A DNA stretch of 64,000 bases from Paraphysomonas bandaiensis (lineage: Eukaryota; Chrysophyceae), in assembly GCA_965644295.1 (NCBI GenBank), contig CBFFRP010000380.1, forward strand, positions 248,001 to 312,000, in the 5' to 3' direction. The notes beneath the pieces are model-generated. The model saw only the letters and a program-made list of their open reading frames with translations, did no database searches and was not told the origin of the DNA. A program made the position numbers and the translations under genes. Positions 33,692-44,590 of the stretch are shown in pieces. Each line of letters begins with the position of its first letter. Within the stretch, counting starts at the first letter, position 1.

Positions 33692-35729
33692 CTACACATT
33701 CTCTGAGTTAGCTTCTGGAATAACACTATCCCAAACATGTATTTTGTTACTATTTCTTTTAGGTGAAAGTGGCTGTGAGGGAGGTGGAGTATCGTTTCCA
33801 CTACTGTTGAGAATAGATAAAGCAGCGGGGGAAACGGACAACGGGATCACAGAGGCAGGACTGGGAGGATGGATCGATCTCGAACTCCCATCCGATAATA
33901 TCAGAGCATCCGAGACCGATTCCTCTACCCAGTACGTGGTCATAAGTCCCTTACCTTTGACAGATATCTCGCCACGACAACATAGCCGTATGTTATCGTA
34001 CATGGTTTCTACTATCTCTGGGGGACAACTATCATGGGGGTTCGCGACAGTCGAGATGGATGTTTGACTACGATAATCCGACACGATAGAATCTCCGTCA
34101 CTGTCTCTTTTAGGCGGCAGGAGCAACGTAGCAGTGTCAGAACTAATCTGGATACGCATAGGCTTGCTCGTGGACTCCATGCGGGAGGCCGTGTTCACTA
34201 CATCTCCAAAGAGACAATAGCGCGGCATCGCGCTTCCAACTATTCCTGCTACACACGGCCCACTGTGAACTCCAATCCGTGTGCGGATACCATCAGACCG
34301 ACCCACAGACAATAAATGTCGGTGGTGGAATCGGGACGCCTCAGCTATAACATCCATGGCGAAGTTAACGATCTTCGCAGCCGCTACAGAGGGATGCTCC
34401 ACCTCTGGACAACCCGCCACACACCTATATCACACAGAGGTTACCGTAGAAAGTGTAGGCAGTACAAAATTACATATACGCGTCCCCGATGGTCTCAACC
34501 TTGTACACGCCGTGCTTTATAGCGAGTTGATCATATATACTGTACAAGTCGTTGAGTAGTTCTACGATCTGAATAGGTTCCAGTTGGGATGCCATGGGAG
34601 TATAATCACAGATGTCACAGAAAAATATTGTTACCATATCAAACTTCTCAGAAAATATCTCACGTTTGTCTTTCGAGTAGTGCGCAATAGCCTTCGGTGG
34701 CAACATGGAGGCCAAGAGTCTTCTATTTTTCTCCTTGGCTCGAAGAAGAGAATACAGCATCCCAGCTAATGAGAGAGAGACAGCCGCGCAGGCAGCTAGA
34801 CATGGGTCTCGCCATATTGGCACCCACCCATCCCGTGGAGCTAGCTCGATTTTCCAATGAAGGTTATGAATCCGAACGTCTGTAGCGACGGAATCAGGGA
34901 TCGGCGCTTTACTGGTTTCGTATATGCAGTCCAACAGACCGAAAAGCATTTGAAAGCTAGGGTCGTTAGGCAAAATTTTGTCGGCAATGGAAGTTATCTT
35001 GAGGCTATAACCAGCGCTTTCCACAGACTCAATCGCTGGCAGATTACCTGATACAATTGTTGTGGCCTCCACAGCAGCACGTGAGAATCCGTAGAACTTC
35101 GTACCATCAGCTTCGTTGTAACAGAGTGTAGCAGTACAGTTGGAAGTCTCAATACCGCAACTTATACTGCTGTTGAAGGATTCTGCTTTTTTCCAGAGAG
35201 GTATAGCGGCGATTATTCCATACGAACTACCGTCACCAACAGGAAACGGCCCAAGCATAAACTCTTTGGACTGCAGTACTATTTCCATAAGTTCAGGATT
35301 ATACATGAAAATGTCGAATCCCTCGGGAAAAATTAGAAATCCATCACTCCAGTCAGGATTCGTAGGGTACGAGTAGTTAACTCGTCCAGCAAGATCGAAC
35401 GACAGCTGTTCTGTGAAATCGTTCCATTGTAAAATGTTTTCAGATACTATGTTGAATGATTTCGGTATATCAGGACAAGGTATAGCTATAAGATGTGCAC
35501 CTAACGCCAAAGCACCACGAGATATATCTGATATCTGCGTATGCAGTGCGGTGGCTAAATCTTGAGCCACTCCTTCCTTTGCATACTCTTTAGTATAATC
35601 AATCTCTGATTTGCTCAATATTAATACGATAACTACAGATGTTGCTGTTAATACAGTCCATAATAACCCACTTAACAATAATGATGATGAAAATTTTGGT
35701 GATAAATATTTAAAATGGTTTGATTTCAT
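33692..35729 (-). CDS. Receptor-type class III guanylate cyclase
   Basis: Two exons, 35729-34474 and 34424-33692, joined within ATG (AYM-CVAGCPE); about 662 aa. Start set at the first ATG (MKSNHFKY), just before a signal-anchor helix (about 14-38). A 280-residue extracellular part follows, with Cys pairs but no family I can name, then a second helix and the linker [16 protein letters not shown] that precedes cyclase domains. The catalytic domain has both metal-binding aspartates ([11 protein letters not shown] and IGDAYM) and the transition-state N/R region [13 protein letters not shown]. The purine-selecting residues are Glu ([10 protein letters not shown]) and Cys (RYCLFGD), the guanylate pair rather than Lys/Asp of adenylate cyclases, so GTP to cGMP is predicted. 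The tail is Ser/Pro-rich. The single ectodomain between two helices suggests ligand sensing by a homodimer. Confidence 0.82.
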
Positions 35730-36417
35730 TTGTTGACTATAGCCGCCTATCAGATATGAGATAGAGGAGATCACAGTGACTATGAATATCAATTGAATAC
35801 ATCATTCAATCTGTGGTTTCCTTTAATCTAACTATCTAACATGTATATATATGGGGCTCTAACTAGTGTGTTTAATAGTCATATGGAATAGTGTGTAGGT
35901 TTGTATAGTATATGTATGTACAGTAGAGTATGTATGGTAGATTTATATGGAAGTGGGTGGAGAGATGTACAAATTTCTGTTAGAGAGTTTTCCATTCCCA
36001 TCTTCTGGAGTCTACAGTATACGTTCCTCGTATGAGGGTGACCGGGGTGGTCAATCCCATCATCTACGTGTTTTTGTTTTTTGTCCAATCAGAATATTTC
36101 AAATTGTATATAGAAGATGGCTGACCGTGTGAGAGGGGAGTGGAATACTAGTAAAGGAAACGATAAGTAATACTGTAGACTACTGACACGTATAATGATC
36201 TGTTGAAAGAGAAGGCAGTGAGGTACACAGCAGTACACAGCAGCGTATAGAGAGAGAGTGAGAGTGCGAGTGTATGTATATATAGATGAGGAAACTGGTC
36301 GTTGTATCATTTGGTTGTGTTAATATGACTATAGGCTTGATACTTTAACTCCTTGTAAAGCGTATTGATATAGGGATATCTGCATTGAAGTTACAGGTTA
36401 GCATATAAGCCCCTCAT
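35730..36417. promoter_or_regulatory. Divergent intergenic region, cyclase / membrane protein
   Basis: About 690 bp between two divergent start codons. Upstream of the cyclase ATG the same frame stays open to about 35792, so a further 5' exon cannot be excluded. Contains GA/GT-rich low-complexity sequence around 36200-36285. No specific site recognised. Confidence 0.35.
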
Positions 36418-37017
36418 ATGATTATACACATCACAACACTGCTGGTGTCTGTATTCCTCTCTGCATCAGTGGGGAGCGACATATACATATCTGTACACTC
36501 AGAAGAGAAGTGTGATGATTCAAATCTTGCGTTTGCTGAAACTCAAGATAACAATACATGCTTTACGAAATCACTTGATGGCAACACACTCAGCATGAAG
36601 GTTGTGTGTAATGGAGCCAATGCATCCGATTCGTGGAATGCCAAAATATGGTATTCCAATAATTGTATGGGGTTGATGTTATTTGATAGTAGTTCGTCGG
36701 GACCGTGTCCATGCGTGGTGGACTATTATGCTGGATACACCGTTGGTATGATAGTGAATTGCGCTGGTGTTGAAACCACATGTGATTATCAAACTCAATC
36801 TGACGGAAAAAGTGGAAAAAATAATGGGAATGCCCTCACATATATGATTGTCGGAGTCGTTGTCGGTGTTGTTCTGTTTGTAGTTTTGGCCATTGCTTTA
36901 TATTTTTCCTGCAAGTCCACTGGAAAGAGTACTGGACCCACAGTGAAGAAAATTGTGGACCCTGCTTGTCAGCTTTCGTCTAATACTGCCCCGCATAATT
37001 TTAGCACTGATGCTTAA
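36418..37017 (+). CDS. Small type I membrane protein, unknown function
   Basis: 199 aa, unspliced. A signal peptide (1-19, MIIHITTLLVSVFLSASVG) is followed by a roughly 120-residue ectodomain with about ten cysteines, including CPC and several N-glycosylation sequons, then one strong transmembrane helix (about 140-164, MIVGVVVGVVLFVVLAIALY) and a 35-residue basic/Ser-rich cytosolic tail. No family recognised. The architecture fits a small surface receptor or co-receptor; it is divergent from the guanylate cyclase gene, but a functional link is not shown. Confidence 0.6.
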   Translation: MIIHITTLLVSVFLSASVGSDIYISVHSEEKCDDSNLAFAETQDNNTCFTKSLDGNTLSMKVVCNGANASDSWNAKIWYSNNCMGLMLFDSSSSGPCPCVVDYYAGYTVGMIVNCAGVETTCDYQTQSDGKSGKNNGNALTYMIVGVVVGVVLFVVLAIALYFSCKSTGKSTGPTVKKIVDPACQLSSNTAPHNFSTDA

Positions 37018-37383
37018 GGTCAATGCATTAAAAAAATAGGCAAATTAGATTATGCGTGTGTTAAGTTTAGTTTTATTTTTGTGAGCTTGCTGTTAGTACA
37101 GCTTTCTTAGTAGTCGGGTCATATCCTACAATACTGTCTCTGTTTTTTTTGTTCGTTATGTTTCTTATTTAATCCGACTAAACATAAAAGTTGTTTCTTT
37201 TAACTCTTGACAAGGGTTTCAAGAATATCACACTATTGAAAACACATGAGTCAGTAATTAAAACTATGACAGACATTTATCATCAATCAGTTAAACTTGC
37301 TACATATTCATTCATTATGTTTTGCTTTAGCTAATATAATTCGTAGCATTTCACAATCCAATAAAATAATGTATTTATCTACC

Positions 37384-38535
37384 AGGCTTGCGAGGCAATT
37401 AATTGGTGACAGGTGTCCAACAATAATAATTGCGACTATTAAGCAAGCATCCAATTATTGGCAATAATTGCCAATTAATTTCCTTTAATTCTATTGATAG
37501 ATTTTGGAATAACTTTCTGAACTATAATCTCATCCCAAAGAAATAGTAATATTTTTACATTTCAAGGTGTCTAGGTTCTTTTCGCTTGCAAAAATTTAGT
37601 AATAACAATCTTAGCTCTGCTAAACAACCTATCACAAACATTGGTAGTGCTATACGAATACTTCATGCAACGATATCGTGTTGGAAGTTTGATGCGTGCT
37701 TTTTGGCGCTTTCGGTTGTCTTTAAGTAAACGAATGGCGTCGTCTTTTTTCCTTATCTCTCTTTTCAAGTTCACCTTCGTGTGCAGGTATATCATTTATC
37801 AAAAAGCGTCGCACCTGTGCTTTTTCAGCGCGGTTCAGTTCTTCTTCCCTACCGCGCTAAATTTTGACTACTGCTCTCTCGAAATCTGCATTCTGAACAA
37901 GTTCCGTGTCAGCACCCAGGTGAAATTTCATGCCAGGGTACTGACAAATTAAATCAGCAAATTTGTTCATTCGATGCCATTCTGTTGAATAAATAAGAAT
38001 GATCAGTATGGCTATCCAATGCATCTAGTCCATTTTATTGTTGTACACACATACAACGGATTCTCTGTATTAAGGTATTCTTGCACACACACATACTTCT
38101 CTTCCTCTGATAGTGGTACCTAACGGATACACTTATAACGTCATTTACACTATACTACTATAATTGAATATTTCGAAGTAGTTGAATATGCTGTCACATT
38201 ATAATATTGAAGTAGACGATCGTTATGGAAGTGCTCAGTGTGTTCTTTACCAACGATCTTTGACATGATCTCTTGCATGCTGAGGTTAAATAAACTAACC
38301 CTAATTACGATTAATAAAATGATAACGTAGCTGTGTACATGCATCCATACTACTATATGCTCACATGTAATGGGTGTGTACCTAAGATCAGTAGCTAGAT
38401 ATCGTAAGATGATATATATAATATTTAGCCAGCAAATTAATTGGCCACAATTACCAATAATAATAATTGAAATTATCACTATTAAAACCAATTAATTTAA
38501 TTGGCAATCCAATTCATTGGCAATACAGGCTATCT
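37384..38535. repeat. AATT-rich flanking repeats around the hAT remnant
   Basis: 37384-37490 and 38430-38535 share GCAATTAATTGG, AATAATAATTG and CAATTATTGGCAAT-like palindromic words in a similar order and bracket the transposase remnant. They may be the degenerate ends of that element or copies of an AT-rich MITE; boundaries are uncertain. Confidence 0.35.
37565..37905 (-). pseudogene. Second hAT-family transposase remnant
   Basis: Reading the minus strand in pieces gives NADFERAVVKI, stop, RGREEELNRAEKAQVRRFLI, then KRDKEKRRR, and after a frame change STTNVCDRLFSRAKIVITKF and RHLEM. This is the order seen in hAT transposases (FE.AvvKi..g....L...E...v..F...; K.RR; s.SNv.eRLFSrak.....R..l....Le). 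One in-frame stop and at least one frameshift show that it is dead. Distinct in sequence from the relic at 5795-6090. Confidence 0.55.
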
Positions 38536-38865
38536 ACTATTCGTGTATTCGTCACTATTGTTTATATTTCAAACTTACGCAAAGTTCAACACATGTTGAA
38601 CCCGTTGTATAAGCGCTACTTTAGTATTAACAAATCTTTGTCAAGGTCTGTTATGAGGGTTACATCATCTGTGAAGTAGTGGTTTCATGAATGTGCTTAC
38701 GAGTAATTCGTACATTCCTACACTGTAGTGATCTCCTCAGACTACAGACGCTTGGTGATATAATTCGATAAATATACATGCCGCATGTTATTATAGAAAC
38801 CAGTTAATAATACCATTATTATATTATCAATTCGACTTCCCAACAAATTCTGTGGTAATTATTCG

Positions 38866-39275
38866 TGCCCCTAACAAAGTCGGACTAGCATCTTTTCGTG
38901 GTGTTTTGGGGATAAGGGATTAGTGCGACCTGAACTGGGCCCACCTGAAGGGTAACTGGGGTATTGGGCTGCCTGCTGAATTCAAGCATCCGGGATGTTC
39001 ACTTAAAAAACTGAAAAATCCTGAAGCCAGCAGATGTGCAATGCTAAATTAGATCTGACTCTTAAACGCCTACTGCTAATAATAAAACAGTCAATTCCTA
39101 TTTCTTAATTCACTACACTTATATTAGTGTCCCTTACATTGCATTAGGCTATGAGTGGAAAGAACGTTATTTGCTGTCTATGTTTGCCGCTCACGTTAGT
39201 CCCCGAAGAAATATATCCGGTACTTATCCCCCAGAACACCATGAAAAGGGCATGTTGTACTGAGTTGGCGTGTAG
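38866..39275. repeat. Dispersed repeat R1, copy 2 (internally inverted)
   Basis: The left part (38866-39100) runs in the same direction as copy 3 (CCCCTAACAAAGTCGGACTA, later GCAATGCTAAATTAGATCTG). The right part (about 39125-39275) is the same terminal segment in reverse (CCGGTACTTATCCCCCAGAA). The copy is therefore two ends facing each other, with the middle lost or rearranged. Confidence 0.5.
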
Positions 39276-39531
39276 TACTGTCAGTGGATGACAATACAAA
39301 ACATGCGAGCTCAAATCATAGTAGAAAATTAATTAGATAAAAATGAATGATGCACGCTGAAAGTTGTGACTGCTGGAGGTTAAGTAAATATATACGGCCA
39401 AGAATGAAGACGTGTTAGTAATTTTATGTGATAGCAATGAGCAAACTCTTACATGTGATCGTCACAACCCCCAAAAAATACTACACTAGAGTTGATGTTT
39501 AAATGAAACAACACACTAAAACAATATGATC

Positions 39532-42102
39532 TCAAAACTCCGATTTCCCGCCTCCTTTATCATCATCGCTTCTCGTCAAAGTAAATTTCTGCACAGCTGA
39601 GCCGGATTTCGCCTTGGGCTTTATAACAAATTGCATGAGGGTCTGCGCAACATCGAAAAACATTAAACAGCTATCAATGATCCCAAAAAGCTATTGTTGA
39701 TGTGTACGTTATTCAAGCATGCATCCGATATAAGAAGTGGTATACTCGTGCGAGCATCAGTGTTCATCAACATAAACAACGATTTTCATCCAACTTAAAT
39801 ATACCTGACCGTGTAACCTCGCACTAAACTTATGCCCCGCGAAAGTATTCATAGAAACAGGATGCCCAATCAAGAGGTCACCCATCGGCTGTAACACCAT
39901 GTGAATAGTTAGATACATCTAAACTGACTGATGCATGCGTCTGTACTACCTGATCGTTCCAATACAATTCTACAGGCCCTTCAACCTCATTATTTTCAAA
40001 TACAGCCGTCAATTGCTCCGGTTCAGCCACAGGTGGTGTCCATTGGCCATTTTTACGTCGTTCACGGAAGAGATATGGTTGCCTCGGGCCGTTCCATACC
40101 CAAAGGTTGGCTGCCCATTTTACTCCCTGTTGCGTTTACAATGATGAAGGCATTACGAAAAAAGTTGCGTATCCATATCTCTGTTATACCTGTAGCACAG
40201 GGCATCCCCCGTGCATGGATGACCTGTCAACCTCACCATCAGGATGTTGTGAATAGAATAGAAGTGCTTCGGCTTTTACAGGCCGCACTGCCATTTTACT
40301 CCTAAACACATGTCAAAGTGAGCTATGTCCTCCTTCCCGTCAATAATAAAATGGTTCTGACTCTCATTGCACACCGAGTCAACTAGAGTAATAAACGCAT
40401 CATGAAACTCAGAACGAGAAGGCTACCTGCAATTTCCCACCATACGCCTTTGCCAACTACATAGGTATATATGTAAGCAAGAAACTCATATAATCGTATA
40501 TTCAGTAAACAGCACTTTCAGCCTTTGCATACCTATTTTCTGGAAAAAGATGGGATATGTTGTGGCTTTCAAGATACTCAGTAGTATTTTCCCTAGCCTG
40601 TTAGAATACACTCTTCAATACGTCGGCGATGCATAACATGCATAGGTATAGGCCAAGGCAGATAGTAACACACCAAACTGATACAAAAAGGTACATATAT
40701 ACCAACCTGTTTCGTACTCATAGTAGCCCTTTCCACGTGTCCGGTACAATCTCTACTATTGATATTTGCACATTCTTTCTCCTTTCCTGCATCTCGTGCA
40801 TACCACTCTTTCGCTTCTGGAAAGAATGTCTCCCCACCGTCATCCACTCCTGTGAGGTACAAAAGAATAGTGGCAAAGCGATTTGTGCCTGTCCCTGCAC
40901 TATCCCAGTCATGGTCTATACTATCGGATTCAATATAGTCTGCATAAAATAATAATTACAAAAATATTTCAGAATTGCATTTAATGCTCATTGGAAATAA
41001 GCTGGAGTTGTACCTAAGTGGTTAATGTACGCGGTAGTCTGATTATATCGCAATATCTAAACGAAGAGATTTAGAGTTATTCTTAATCGGGAGATGTTGC
41101 TGTAAATGAAACGATACCTGCAAGCCATCTGCCCAGGTTTCCTCGTATGGGTGAATACCCAACAGATCAAAACAGCGCTTCTTCAGTCTCATCGCAACCT
41201 ACATAACCCGAACCAATAAGGTTATGAGATATCGTCGGTACAGTCTTCGACGTATTCATACAGAAGTATTAGCTAGCTATAGTGCAATAGTCCACATTCA
41301 GACAATTCTACTCCACCAATGCATGACCAGGATTACACATACCGGAGACGTGGTATCGAATGCATTCTCACTGGTTCGTTTGTCATCAATACTGTAACCG
41401 TTGGTGCCAGTCGATGACCGCTTTAGCCTATACTCTTCTTCCGTCAACTGCAGCGCATTTTCAATCAACTTATTCGACTCATCCTCAGTGAAGAAATTGT
41501 ATATTCGAAACACCCTCGGACTGGTACTGAGAGTTTCAAGAACGATTGGATCATAACCCCATGGTAGCTTCACAGTTGATGCCACGGCGCGGTGACCAAG
41601 TTCAAAGCTTGGCCATATAAAAACCCGACCTTCATCGACAAAAAACAGTCTTGTAGCATTCGTCAATCCAACACCACTCGTAATCTCTGCCCCTGTTTCA
41701 GTGAATATCTAAATAAAAAATCAACACATTCTTCTTTTCACCATACTGCAAACATACCTTTCCTGATCTACCAGCAAAAGATTCAACCTTACTTGCTATA
41801 ATTTGATCAATAGGCATTTCAGTGGATGATATATCAGCATAAGTTAATATGACATCTTCGCTATGATCAGTATCTCCATTTTCATGCACAAACACCTATA
41901 GAACAATCTTCAATCCATCAAACCATTAAATTTAATCTATTACCAATATACTCTCTTTGTTAGTTGGATTTATAATGGAGTTACCCCATTCATGAACCCA
42001 ATTCATAACAATACTCATACCAGATGAGAAGTTCATGCCCATACTATGTATAGGCAATAGTATCAGTATACATGAAACGAAAGTAATGATATAAAATCTC
42101 AT
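39532..42102 (-). CDS. Prolyl 4-hydroxylase (2-oxoglutarate/Fe(II) dioxygenase) with VHL-beta-like C-terminal domain
   Basis: Twelve exons: 42102-41944, 41895-41758, 41708-41343, 41198-41118, 41056-41014, 40939-40707, 40597-40533, 40456-40427, 40301-40190, 40126-39950, 39888-39805, 39642-39532; 532 aa. An N-terminal signal peptide (MRFYIITFVSCILILLPIHS) targets the ER. The catalytic core has the iron ligands H261-x-D263 (YINHLDY) and H402 (SSMHGGCPV) and the 2-oxoglutarate lysine K412 (GVKWAANLWVWN). LLYLTGVDDGGETFFP is a classic family signature. After the core, residues about 430-496 (VELYWND...TFAGHKFSARL) resemble the VHL beta domain, an arrangement I recall from stramenopile and green-algal hydroxylases. 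Expected reaction: hydroxylation of peptidyl proline in secreted or wall proteins. ER retention is not obvious from the C terminus. Divergent from the ZIP transporter. Confidence 0.85.
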
Positions 42103-42645
42103 TAAATAAAATATTTGATTACTACTATACTATTATAACATATGAATATACTTTAAACAGAAGAGTATGGTGAATGTTCAATCTATCAGCTTATGTGTGG
42201 ATCAATCCATACATAACATGAACTCGAAGTAATATTGTAGTTGAAACTTGAATCTCATGTAATATTTCTATAGTTTCGGTCTGGAATATCAGGATATTAG
42301 TTTATGGTGGATGAAAAAATGGTGTGTAGTGAGTATATTTTGGTGCTCACTACACTCGAAAATCCAGTATTCTTGGATACAAGGACACCCTAAAACCAAT
42401 GATTTTCGTCCTATAGTCCATGTCGTTTTGTACGATTTTTTGCTGATATATGGTATAAAAAATCTGGTTTTAAACCATTCTAAAAAAACAGGGTTGAAGA
42501 AATTCTGACTCTTGAGGTCCAGTCATTCGTGTATTTTCATGTACCACATGCCATCTTTATTGAGCGATAGTGATGACTGATTCATTGCACTATTACAACA
42601 CACTTGTTCGCTTGTTCTAATTGGGGGAGGGAAGATATTGTTGCC

Positions 42646-44193
42646 ATGAATCACTTTCTTTGGCTTGCATTCATTTATTTGGTCAGTGGTTATATCACTG
42701 CCGAAGAAAGTGAACATGGTGATCATTTATGGGAATATGCTGGCATATTTCATATTGAGCACCCGGAGTTAAAACACAGCTGGTCGTTTGAAAAAATAGA
42801 TAAAACATATGCTGGTGTTGATGGAATGCATTTAGTTGTAGTTCAAACTACAGGTGCAAATGAAGAAGCATTGGAAGCTGTTGAAGAGGATGTGGAGCAT
42901 CTCTTTGAGGAGGACAATGCTGTGGAGGTAACTGACGATACATTGATTGGAACGGACAGTTTGTATGAAATAACTTTCAATCAAGACTCGTGGTTGACTC
43001 AAGCAGTGTTCGAGTTTGCTACTGAGGGGTATTATGCTATATTCTATGAACATCATCCGGATGAGTTTTGCAGTGAAGAGGATCACTGCTTTAAAAGTTC
43101 TGATGGTGAAAATATTGAAGCAGAATTTGTTGAGGGGGAAGGGCATGAAGAAGATGACAACTCAAAATATTGGGGGAAAACATTGGGAGCTTGTGCGATT
43201 ATATGGTGCTGTGTGTTTACTGGCGTGATTTTGTTGGGTGGAGGCTCCAGTAAAATCGATCCTGAAATTATGGGTGAGCGAGTTGAATACATTAATATGT
43301 TTGCATCAGGGGCACTTCTTGGCACCGCTGTTTGTCTAATATTGGTGGAGGCTTCTCATCTAATTGGTGCACGATACAGTGAAACAACCACTTCTGGAAT
43401 ATGGGGCACAATGATATTACTAGGATTTATATCATGTGCTGTCATAGATTTGCTGAGATCTTGTGTCATGCACATCGTTCATTGGAGGATATCCGCATGT
43501 GGTGCGCTAAAACTTAAGGGATATTGTTCGCCAAATAAGACTGTTGACTCTTCTGTTGAAGCCAATTGCGCTCCCGATAGTCTGCCTGGAAATGCAATTG
43601 CTTTGACTGGTGGTGAAGTTGAATTAGGTGCTTCAGAATCGGAACCTAAGACAGTCGCGGTAACGAAGGAGGTAACGAAGGAGGGTTTACTTATTGACTA
43701 TGAAGTAGCTTCAGCAGTCTTCATAGGTGACTTTTTCCATAATTTTTCTGATGGAATATTTATTGGAGCGGCTTTCCAGTCGTGCTCCAGCAGCGCTGCC
43801 TATGCTGTTGTGGCGTCCACAGTATTTCACGAATTGGCTCAGGAGATCGCTGATTTCATCGTGTTGACAACAAAAGGGAAACTCAAGCCTACCCAGGCAT
43901 TACTCGTAAACGCTGTCAGCGGATTATCTGTGATATTTGGAGGTGTTGCTGTCAGTGTACGTGACATGAACGACTCGACCGTTGGTATGTTGCTTGCATT
44001 TGGTGCTGGGACTTATCTATATCTCGCTGCCAGCGAGCTCTATCCTGTGGTAAATACATTTTCTAACAAGAAACATAAACTTCTGGGTCTACTTTTATTT
44101 GCCCTAGGAGCTATGGCCGTGGGATTGGTTTTATTGAAACACGAACATTGCGAAGGCGAGGAAGAAGGCCAAGGTGGAGGCCACGATCATTAG
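42646..44193 (+). CDS. ZIP-family (Zrt/Irt-like) divalent metal transporter
   Basis: 515 aa, unspliced. The ATG at 42646 opens a signal peptide (MNHFLWLAFIYLVSG). A roughly 165-residue acidic, His-containing ectodomain precedes eight predicted helices. The metal-binding helix IV has HNFSDG (about 365-370) and helix V has HELAQEIADF (about 395-404), the diagnostic HNF.DG and HE(L/I)PQE.GDF motifs of the LIV-1/ZIP family; Pro in the second is Ala here, and Gly is Ala. A loop between helices III and IV (about 300-350) is hydrophilic, and the C terminus ends in a His-rich GGGHDH. The role is import of zinc or a similar ion into the cytosol from outside or a vesicle; the exact metal and membrane cannot be told. 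Confidence 0.88.
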   Translation: MNHFLWLAFIYLVSGYITAEESEHGDHLWEYAGIFHIEHPELKHSWSFEKIDKTYAGVDGMHLVVVQTTGANEEALEAVEEDVEHLFEEDNAVEVTDDTLIGTDSLYEITFNQDSWLTQAVFEFATEGYYAIFYEHHPDEFCSEEDHCFKSSDGENIEAEFVEGEGHEEDDNSKYWGKTLGACAIIWCCVFTGVILLGGGSSKIDPEIMGERVEYINMFASGALLGTAVCLILVEASHLIGARYSETTTSGIWGTMILLGFISCAVIDLLRSCVMHIVHWRISACGALKLKGYCSPNKTVDSSVEANCAPDSLPGNAIALTGGEVELGASESEPKTVAVTKEVTKEGLLIDYEVASAVFIGDFFHNFSDGIFIGAAFQSCSSSAAYAVVASTVFHELAQEIADFIVLTTKGKLKPTQALLVNAVSGLSVIFGGVAVSVRDMNDSTVGMLLAFGAGTYLYLAASELYPVVNTFSNKKHKLLGLLLFALGAMAVGLVLLKHEHCEGEEEGQGGGHDH

Positions 44194-44590
44194 ATCATTT
44201 AAGCATGCATTACTTTTGAAAGTATTCAGCACTTTTTGATTATCGATACATTGAGCTTAGAAATATACAGCAATAAAATAGATTATCGAAATAATTTGCT
44301 GATTAAACATTTTCTTGATAATAAAGGGAATTCTCACTGCTAACTGGTCTGTTAGAATTGGACTTTTCACTGATGTTAACCTTGCTTGAACACAATGCAC
44401 TTTCAAGTAAAAAGTTATAATATTAATCTAAACACTTCACTACATATTCATGTAACATCTGTTCTCAGTACACTGGTATTGGCTGTAATTAAGCGTATAC
44501 TGTAACTGGTGTATTGAGCTTGTGTCGGAATACCTATGGTTCTCTAAGATAGTACTGTAGAATACGTTAAATACAATGTGAAAAACAGTA

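Larger units (their letters stand above)
37018..39531. other. Repeat-filled intergenic region
   Basis: No intact gene. Contents: AATT-rich palindromic blocks at about 37384-37490 and 38430-38535, a hAT transposase remnant between them, and a rearranged copy of repeat R1 at 38866-39275. The stretches 37018-37380 and 39276-39531 show nothing recognisable. Confidence 0.45.

Noticed and set aside
39931-40305. Plus-strand 124-codon frame
   Set aside because: Antisense of hydroxylase exons 9-10, which carry the catalytic His and Lys.
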